From Lineus longissimus (lineage: Eukaryota; Nemertea; Pilidiophora; Heteronemertea; Lineidae), in the NCBI RefSeq assembly GCF_910592395.1, contig NC_088310.1, positions 8,253,501 through 8,317,500 of the forward strand: 64,000 bases of DNA. The letters are read 5' to 3'. Numbering within the stretch: position 1 is the first letter of the stretch; each line of letters starts with the position of its first letter. Below are positions 55,855 to 64,000 of the stretch, piece after piece. The notes beneath the pieces were generated by a model. It saw only the letters and a program-made list of their open reading frames with translations. It was not told the origin of the DNA and searched no databases. Position numbers and translations under genes: made by a program.

Positions 55855-57312
55855 GTGAGTAAAAGAATTCTCGTTCCAGAAAAATATTTGGGTACAGGAG
55901 AGTCTCTGAATGATCTTTAGTGGAAATGTCACCTGGGGATTCGTTCTCCTTCACCCCAAACTTGTCACAACATGTCATGTCTGTCTGAGCCCTCGACAGA
56001 GCCGCATGCTACAAGAGACCAACTTAGCATGACTAGCCTGATGTTTACTAATTGGACGACGCATTAGGAGAGAGTGATATTTACAGGAATCTTCCAGTGG
56101 GAATCATCCAGTGGGGTTATCTCGAAGTCTGGCTCGTGCTCGGTTGTTTTTTTTTGCGATTGTTTAGGTGCTCGCTATTCTCTGCCTGTTTCACCTCACG
56201 TCCGAGTCGGATTGGATCTGTGATTTGCTCATGTGGAATCCGTATTCTCATTGCGTAAGGCAATGTGTACCTGATGCGGAATGTCAACTACTTACAGCAG
56301 ATTTTTTTCTGGTATAATTGAGAAGTATCGTTGCGCCTCTCAATGACACAGTATTATACTCTCAACACTCTTCCCGAAGGTTAGGTTGAACGAGTGCTAG
56401 TATGATAATGCCCACGATACACTGATCAACCTCTCTTGGGGGGGCCTCGCCGATACAATGTGGGGGAAATCAATCAGCCTATATATTATAGTACACAGTC
56501 TATCACATTCGTGCTTCGATTTCACAGATCGTCGCCAGGAAACTACAGTACATTGTTGTACAGTCTCGTGTGAGGTTTAGTTGAAATTAACTTGGGTAGA
56601 ATCCTTATGTGTACAATTTGGGACTGGGCTGCTCATATTAGGTTTTAATCACATTGATTTTGTCTAGACATGAATTTAGAAAGTCTGAACAGATGGAAAT
56701 ACTTTGGCAATTGTCCATTGATGGCAGGTTCTCACAGATTATCGGTAATGGAATCCCAATTCTAAAAGCTCTCTCCTCCGTGTCTTATCTGGAGTGTTTT
56801 GGGTGTCCGGCTGACATGTTTAAAACACTGTCAAGTAGGGGTGTCTGCGCAAAAAATGATGATAAAACAGAAGATGGTCCGACACATTCAATCAAAAGCC
56901 ATGGAAAACACTGCTCCTTTCTCAGCCAGCTACAACCAGAATAGCATTCCGCGAAGTTACTATTTATAGCTCACAAGGTCATTTGCATAAGATATTGATG
57001 ACGTTTTAGTGACGTGACAGTCGGACATCGACACTTATTTCTACGCATTTGAGCTTATTTCAAAGTCAATTATCTTTGACCCTGCATTGTTTTTAGCATG
57101 AATGATACCATAGCGTCAGAGAGAGAAATATTCAGAACAATTATGTAGTATTTCCAACACTCGGACATGTGCCAGATTGAATCTAACTGCCCTAGTTAGA
57201 AAGCCTGAATCCATTGCGAAACCGCATGTTCGTCCGACATTGCCTGTAATTCAGCGATGGGGAAATAGAGGGCAGCAGCTGCAGTGACCTCATCTTCGTG
57301 GAATGCTATTCC

Positions 57313-57515
57313 AGAATATTGCCAATGCATTACACAATGCAGTGCATTGCAGCTCATGGTGTGGCAACATCGCTGTAATGCACTGCACTGCATTGTGTAA
57401 TGCATTGGTGTGGCAACATTGCTGTAATGCACTACACTGCATTGTGTACTGCATTGGTGTGGCGAAATCGCTGTAACGCACTGCGCTGCACTGCACTGCA
57501 TTGCATAATGCATTG
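57313..57515. repeat. Tandem repeat of about 61 bp rich in TGCATTG/CACTGCA
   Basis: Three and a half copies of GTGTGGCAACATNGCTGTAA followed by TGCACTGCACTGCATTGTGT and ATGCATTG. The unit contains internal palindromes (AATGCATT, TGCACTGCA), so single strands can fold. The last copy is expanded by extra CACTGCA steps. Confidence 0.9.
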
Positions 57516-58697
57516 GTTCTTATCCTGGCAATCTGGTTGTGAATTTGTACACGGAGACTGATCTGAGATGAGTGGACTCACCGAAGTGCACAAAGTTTGG
57601 AAATTTTATAACATTCTTGTCCAATTTGACACTCGGGCTCATCTGTCTTCATACATTTGGTAGGTTTGGTCAACATATCATGTCTGATATCATCGTTATA
57701 CATCTCTCTACCTTATAGATTGTATTACGTACATTCATCTTGTCTTTAATCTTGCAATATTCCAACATATTCATGAGGCACCAGGCGTACACTTTGGCCG
57801 CGTCAGCCATTGAATATTGATTGTGAAATGAAGGCTGGGATTCCCACGATAAGCGAAATGAAGCAGCATAATATTCATGGGATGGAAATCTCCAACCTTG
57901 GTTTATCATGTTTGTGAATCTTTCTTGCTGGTAGTGCTGTCTTAGTGTTACTGGTTGAATTTCAAAAAGGTGACACATTTTCAAATGCTGGAAAAGTTGG
58001 TTGTATTGTCATTTTTCCTTCTCTGAAAAGGTAGACTACGTCCCAGTCGCATTGTTTCTTCCACCTTCTACCCTTCAAAGAGTATGCCGCTCGTATAAGC
58101 TGAGTAAATTCTCCTTCAAAGAAAAATCTGTCATCTTCCCTGAAGTCTTGTCAGCCTTGAAATTCTATCTCCTCTTAGTTGGGTCTTATGAGCAGTTTAT
58201 CCTTGCCTTTCCATGGCTATAAACTTGTAGAAGATGGCAACAATCTAGGATTGGGGTGTAACAAGGGCGCACAGCCTCAATCTTGAGGTAGGGTCATCCG
58301 TCAACCCAGTAATTTGACAACGAAAAATCTCAGCGGCTTCTGTACTGGCTTGATGTAATTCTTGAATATCATCAGTGATTTGCTGATGGTACCTGTTACT
58401 ATTCCTGCCACGCCTCAGGTATCGCTATCAGTTGACTTCCAACTTAATTAGTGTTGGGCTCATCTATACACCGTTAAAGTGTCCATCAGCCCCTGGATAT
58501 GGCAGTCTTGCAGTGTCCTTCACCATCCTCGTACTTCCGTGTCTTTAAGTAATGTTGCTAATGATTGGGGTGGAAGCTGTTACATACCGTACATGGAATT
58601 GCGAAGAAAAAAGCTGTGAAAACCGTGAAAAACCTTTCGGCTTTCACCACCGCAAGAATAGGCTTCATGAAACCAAAATCAGTTTGGGTAGTTGTGG

Positions 58698-59505
58698 GGC
58701 TCTAGGAAAATTCGTCCCCGGAAAACTCGTCCCCGGAAAATTCGTCCCCTAGGAAAATTCGTCCCCGGAAAATTTGTCCCCGAGGAAAATTCGTCCCCGG
58801 ATAATTCGTCCCCGAGGATAATTCGTCCCTGGAAAATTCATCCCCGAGGATAATTCGTCCCTGGAAAATTCGCCCCTAGGGAAAATTTCGTCCCCAGAAT
58901 ATTTGTCCCCGGAAAATATGTCCCCTAGGATAATTCGTCCCTGGGAAATTCGTGCCCGAGGATAATTCGTCCCCGGAAAATTAAACAAAAGTTGAAAGTT
59001 TCTGACATTACTTTCTAGTAATAACTACTACTTACTACTTTCGACTTTTCACATTCAGTGTTATATCTCTAGTTACTACCCTACTAGCTAGTTACCTACA
59101 CCCCTCTTTTCATAGTAGGTAGAGGTAGGCAGACGAAATAATTTATTTTTTTACAAATAAGTATTTCTACTGGTCAGAATAAAAGAAAAACTCTAAATTC
59201 TTCGATAAAATATTTCGCCTGCCTACCTCTACCTACTATGAAAATAGTGGGGTAGGTAACTACCTAGTAGGGTAGTAAAGAGAGATGTTACACTGAATGA
59301 GAAAAATCGAAAGTACATGTAGTAGTTATAACTACAGTCCATTCGACAAGACTTAAGAGTCTTGAAAAGTAAAGTCAGAAACTTTCAACTTTGTAAAATT
59401 TTCTGGGGACGAATTATCCTCGGGGACAAATTTTCCGGGGACGAATTATCCTCGGGGACGAATTTTCCGGGGACGAATTATCCGGGGACGAATTTTCCTG
59501 TAACC
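58698..59505. mobile_element. Foldback-like element, copy 2 (inverted relative to copy 1)
   Basis: 808 bp flanked by the 8-bp duplication AGTTGTGG (58690-58697 and 59506-59513). It starts GGCTCTAGGAAAATTCG and ends GAATTTTCCTGTAACC, the reverse complement of copy 1's ends. The long arm is now on the left (58703-58983) and the short arm on the right (59398-59499), made of the same 15-bp unit. The middle matches copy 1 closely, including TAGTAGGTAGAGGTAGGCAG and the CGACAAGACTTAAGAGTCTT end. Copy numbers of the unit differ from copy 1. Confidence 0.92.
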
Positions 59506-60158
59506 AGTTGTGGCCGTAGAAGAATTGGTTCAGGAAAGTTTACATGTAACAGCAATAACGAAAGAAAAACATGGCAGAAATAAAAAATTTACTGATTTCC
59601 ATTGGGAATTTGTCTCCTATGTGGCTTTTGCTTTGTAATTGGAATATTTCTGACACAATGAGCACCACCCAATCTCAACCTCTAATACGATTAGCAACTA
59701 TGGCTTGTCAAGGTCAGATATGAACCCGGATAGCTTGGGCCCCTCCATCAATTAGTTGTCAGGCACGGATAAAAGACGACCACGTTCTTGGGCACTAATG
59801 TCATTACCACGGTGCTGAGGAATGACAGTTTCGATTAAATGTTGTTGTCGTCGATGAGCTCGCTGGTTAGGTAGCCGCGAAAGGAAGCTATGGTGACACT
59901 GTTGGTCGCAGTTTTATTGCTGAAGGACGGGAAGACGTATTGGCAGATTCGATGAAAGTGCACACCTCTCTGAAAGGCACAACCCACTGACACGGTGACA
60001 ACTGACAATGCAATTCGGTTGTGAATGAGATGGAATTAGTCGTTTTGACAAAAAAGGAAGACATTTTTCTGCACCTGAGCCAACATCCCGCAGCCAAACA
60101 GAATATGCGACTGCCCCCAGATGGCGCTATTTCAAAACTACTGCGTCATTCAAAACGG

Positions 60159-60350
60159 TCATGGAACTTGGAAGAGACTGGAGCATAAGGCATTGATGAG
60201 TCTGCGCAAGTCAGCCCTGTCTTGTGCATCCCTTGTCAACTCATGCAACATCTTGTTCAGTGCCTGCCTTCCACGGTCAGCAGTCCATTTCCAGGATCCC
60301 TTCGTTCTACCCTGTGTGACCAAAGTCACCAATTGACTTGCTGAAATCAA
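60159..60350 (-). mobile_element. LINE reverse-transcriptase C-terminal relic
   Basis: Minus-strand reading TQGRTKGSWKW...DAQDRADLRRLINAL fits the tail common to many LINE polyproteins (GRxxxxW ... AxDRxxWxxL). It is 63 codons long. The sequence upstream on the same strand (60350-60620) reads protein-like, with a stop and Lys-rich segments, and may belong to the same relic. Confidence 0.45.
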
Positions 60351-63236
60351 TAGCTCTGTGGTCCATCTTTCATGTATTCTTCAGCTTTTGTTTTCTCTCA
60401 AGTGTTGGCCGCTTTAAGGCTAGCCAGATTGTTTTTTATTGCTCCATACATCATTGGATTTTTCTTCGGTTTTGCTAATCTTCTTATCCGGTTTTCTTTT
60501 CTGGGAATGACCTTTCCACCACCACCGACTCTCATCTCAGATATAAGCAGAAGGGTTTCCATCAACTTGCTATGTAGCAGAAACGGATAGCTTGCCCTCT
60601 AAGCTTCTGCATGTCATACCATTTGATGACATTGCCTTTTATGACATTAGATGTTCTCTGGCGACCATCAGTTTTCCTCTTGCTAGCGAATCATGCTCAA
60701 TAACAGTTAACGGGTAAGACCCTTTACCATCAAGTGAAGTGCTACTTGGAATGTATATTTACTCATGTTGGTAAGTGATATTGGAGCAGACGCAGGATTT
60801 CCACTCAGTCTCCCCTCATGGTATCGGATTTTCTTTGATTGCATGTATCAAGTATAAGTAAGGACGCTTAAAGGCCTACATTGTTCATAAAAAATTGGAA
60901 ATTTGAAATTTGTGAATTTCCAATTCATAAATACGTACTGAATATAAATTTCGGCGTTGCTGTTGTTTCGACAGATATACAAATACCTAGTTTCAGCTAA
61001 TTCGTATGCATGATAACTGCACTATGGCATTGTGTATAACTGCATTCCTATTTTCCTGGACCACCAGTAATTACGAATGGCGTACCCCTTTAAAGTGAAC
61101 AACTATCGTAAAAGAAAATCTGAATGTGGTAAAATCATGCAATCGTTTCCGTGGTAGTCATAGCAGACGTTAGCTTCCCATTCATTTTTCCCGTCAGTTA
61201 TTGGCTTTCTCTCTAGTTTCCTCCCACCGCTAACACGCAAAGTGCCATCATCATTGTACATTTCTTATGGATTCCAGATTAGCTAAGAAGAGACGCTTTC
61301 CTCCATATTTTTTTTAATCGAATAGACAGTGACTTATAAATTCTCTCCTAAGCAGTAGACATCCAGCTTTCCTTTGTTGAAAAAGAGAAAAACAGCAGTC
61401 AAATATGTTTCATTATCTACCCAGTTTGTCGTATGACTTCCTTAATCACCACTCGCATTTCGACTAAAGTCGCACATTATATTCTTTGGCTCGCATCTTT
61501 ATCATTAGACTATTCAGGTTCTTGCTAGGAGAGATCTAATTATTCTTAAGGCAGATTGCATGATTGCCTGTCAATGATGCATGAGTCATTAGCTATCGAA
61601 TCTTTTTTCTCGTGTTATTACAGGATTTTTACATAAAGTCTAATAACTTGCCCGACTTTTTGGAGGTCCTTAAACTATCTGAACATCCCTTCAGGCAAGT
61701 AGGTAATGGAGATTTACCTTTCACTTGACAATAAAAATGGTAGATCGTCACGTGGTGATTAAGTTTCGTGCTCATGAACTTCATGTATTCATTTTCCTCT
61801 TAAATTCATCACTAATATTTGGGGATAGTTTGGAATTTACTCTGAATTTCCTTAAACCGCCTTACATGATCAGCTCTGCCTCAACACACCAGATGGTTTT
61901 CGTCTGAGTTGTACGTACTCACTCGAGAAAAATTGTTAGAGCAGTATTGCCATTTTTGCCAATGGAATTTTGAGAAAACAAACTATTCTTGGACTGCTGA
62001 TCATGCAGAGTACCCTTAGTCTGTGTAATTTGATAATCCACATTCATTCTGGAAAGCTAGGCCTCACTCATTGCACTTCAGCCTGCCATTCATAAAAATC
62101 CAGTAGACGACTTTCCCATGGTATTCCATCCCATACATCCTAGCCTCCCAGTCCCACAGCGGTGTGAAGAAATGTCACGTCTCCCTACTTATCTCGTGAG
62201 CGTTTACAGACAGGCTAACAATCTCTGACGACCCTTGCTTGATCAATCTTCGCAAGACTTGTGTAATGTAATTTAGGTAGCGTTGTAACCATTAGGGCGA
62301 GTTAGGGTGCTCGCGATATCTTGCAAGAGTTGCTTGTGTCATGTTGTTTTCTCTGTAACTAGGTTTGTTGCATGATTTACCATAGTTGGATTTACTCAGA
62401 GCTGCATTTGTCAGATTGTAGTGGGAAAAATAGGCACAAACTCATGTCTTTCAGACAACTGTCTGTTAGAGTTGACATTGAAGGCCATGTGTTTCATGTC
62501 GCAGGCCACATGTAATCTGATGAATGAATGATACCTTCTACACAGTATTTTCAAAGTTAAGGCTATCTACATAGATGTCCAGGTGTTGCTCTGGAAATGC
62601 CTTGACACAAACCTGAAACCTGAATGAATTTTGACAACTTAACTTATCTATAAACTCGGTGTTAAAAGTGCTTTATCCAGAATGAAATAATATGCAAATC
62701 CAGAATGAAATGATATGTTTACTTTGACCGGTGTTTACTTTGACCAGGGCAACTGCTCCCTTACGAGACAGCATCTTCCTCCGGCAAAGATTCAGTCAAA
62801 GCCTTCACAGTCTTTCATCGCTAATTGCTAAGAAATATTTAACATCGCCTTCTATGTGTCGGAATACAAAACGACTGCTCCTGGCAACACTGCGATAGGA
62901 TTTCAGAGTCGGCAACTTAATTGGATTACGTTTAAAGAGAAGACAATGACATTATCTTATTTGATTGCACGAAGGAAACATTTGCGTCGTTAGTGCACAG
63001 GAATTTATGGGTGAGAATGATAACATACAAATTGCAAGCTGATCAGATCAGTACTAAAGAGAGAAAAAAAGATCTGAAAACATTCTATTTGACAAGACAG
63101 ATCAAAAGAGTTAGAAATTAAAAAAAATTGTTGTCAAGACAGAATTTGTCTTCTTGTAACCAGAGTTGCCTGAAATGAGCTGTGGTCCAATTTATTTCAA
63201 TTTTCAAGGCGCATTACAAACATAAACATTGGCAAA

Positions 63237-63375
63237 CTCCCTGCTGTTTCATTGACGTCTGCTTAGACATTACTGGCGTCTTCTCCCTATTGACTGCGAG
63301 CACAGCATCAAGTGTCAGCGTGAGATCGAATGTTAAGGACAGTCTCATCCATATTTGATTGAATGCTGATGATGG
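63237..63375 (+). repeat. Direct repeat at the right edge, copy 1
   Basis: ATTGACGTCTGCTTAGACAT, CACAGCATCAAGTGTCAGCG and TGAGATCGAA recur in the same order at 63880-64000. Similarity is about 70-80 percent by eye. Confidence 0.65.
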
Positions 63376-63879
63376 TGAAGTTGCCAGAATCAGGTTGCTT
63401 GCATCAAGTTGAAAATAGTTGGAGTGCTCTTTATTTGGATTGAAAAAAGAAATGTAATTGAAATTGGAGACACTGGACCAGTTGCTCAGTTGGCACCAGC
63501 AGTAACATTTATTGTACTAATGCTACTATTTCAAATGAACTTTACTCAGGGAGGTAATGCTCAGTTGAGCTAATGCTGGTGTTTTTCTCTAACACTGATT
63601 GAGTTGCCATGTCCTGGTCGTTGCCTGGTTCAGAGGTCACCAGGGTATTGCCCTGTCGCAGTCTTTTGTTTGGCTCTTTTGAGATCTTACCAGAATCGCA
63701 TCATTCCTGGGGTAGTAAAAGTGAGGAAATCAAATCTAAACGTTAGAGGATTGGGGACGAGATTGATGGTAGCAGTCCGGCGAACAACACAAACTGAATG
63801 CGCTGATCTGATCTGAGTTTACATTGAAAAAGATGAAGTAATCCCACTTCTGATAATAAATTGCATCAGTGTTGTCGAA

Positions 63880-64000
63880 TTCCCTGCTTTGCATCTGACG
63901 TCTGCCTTAACATTTACTCCTCACTTGGCGATACAGCGTCAAGTGTCAGCATGAGATCGAAAGCAAATGACAGTTTTATCCTGGTTTGATTGGATGGGGA
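63880..64000 (+). repeat. Direct repeat at the right edge, copy 2 (cut by window end)
   Basis: CATCTGACGTCTGCCTTAAC, ATACAGCGTCAAGTGTCAGC, ATGAGATCGAA and TTTGATTGGATG match copy 1 at 63237-63375, about 640 bp upstream. Confidence 0.65.

Larger units (their letters stand above)
55855..64000 (+). other. Long intron of the SIPA1L-like gene, to the window edge
   Basis: No further RapGAP exon (the expected continuation would read like an NYQQKVGIMYCKAGQ-type block) was found to 64000. It contains a 60-bp tandem repeat (57313-57515), Foldback copy 2 (58698-59505), a LINE relic (60159-60350) and a direct repeat pair near the right edge. Minus-strand open frames at 57670-57984 and plus-strand ones at 56654-56944 have no recognisable identity. 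Confidence 0.6.

Noticed and set aside
57670-57984. Minus-strand open frame of 104 codons in the SIPA1L-like intron
   Set aside because: Looks mildly protein-like (WRFPSHEYYAASF) but starts at a non-ATG codon and shows no family or splice evidence.

Overview
The window is eukaryotic nuclear DNA. Genes carry GT-AG introns with pyrimidine tracts, intergenic space is large and AT-rich, and short inverted-repeat transposons, SINE and LINE remnants and tandem repeats are frequent. The recognisable proteins (ninein-like, ZC3H14, SIPA1L-type RapGAP) keep exon and domain layouts shared with vertebrates. This suggests a bilaterian invertebrate with an intron-rich genome, probably marine (a lophotrochozoan such as a mollusc or brachiopod, or an invertebrate deuterostome). 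The species cannot be read from the sequence. There is no bacterial-type operon, CRISPR array, rRNA or convincing tRNA gene.

Layout. (1) 1-1389: transposon debris and the 3' flank of the first gene. (2) 1390-12029, minus strand: an unrecognised gene of three coding exons that join in phase to about 2,947 residues. The protein is low-complexity and almost entirely made of arrays of short repeated motifs. (3) 12030-17913: repeat-rich spacer. (4) 17914-20168, minus: the first three coding exons of a ninein/ninein-like gene (EF-hand N-terminus); its later exons were not found. (5) 24060-35774, minus: ZC3H14/Nab2-type poly(A)-binding zinc-finger gene. Fourteen coding exons join in phase to 772 residues; the last zinc finger was not located. 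(6) 36041-36645, plus: a small single-pass membrane protein of 102 residues, divergent from ZC3H14 across about 265 bp. (7) 37.2-46.3 kb: transposon-dense desert with a nested MITE insertion, a 29-bp minisatellite and a Foldback-type element. (8) 46288-46914, minus: an intronless 208-residue ORF of unknown family. (9) 46.9-51.8 kb: spacer with two inverted-repeat transposons. (10) 51850 to beyond the right edge, plus: 5' part of a SIPA1L-family RapGAP (625 residues in three coding exons), followed by at least 8 kb of intron holding a second Foldback element.

The genes are separate transcription units and do not form one pathway. Two local relations stand out: the divergent ZC3H14/small-membrane-protein pair, and the ninein-type EF-hand exons directly upstream, on the same strand, of the giant orphan gene with no other ninein exon in between.

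The strongest candidates for something undescribed are the giant orphan protein, with at least five different short-motif arrays in one chain, and a pair of Foldback-like transposons whose arms are arrays of a 15-bp unit and which have clear 8-9 bp target-site duplications.
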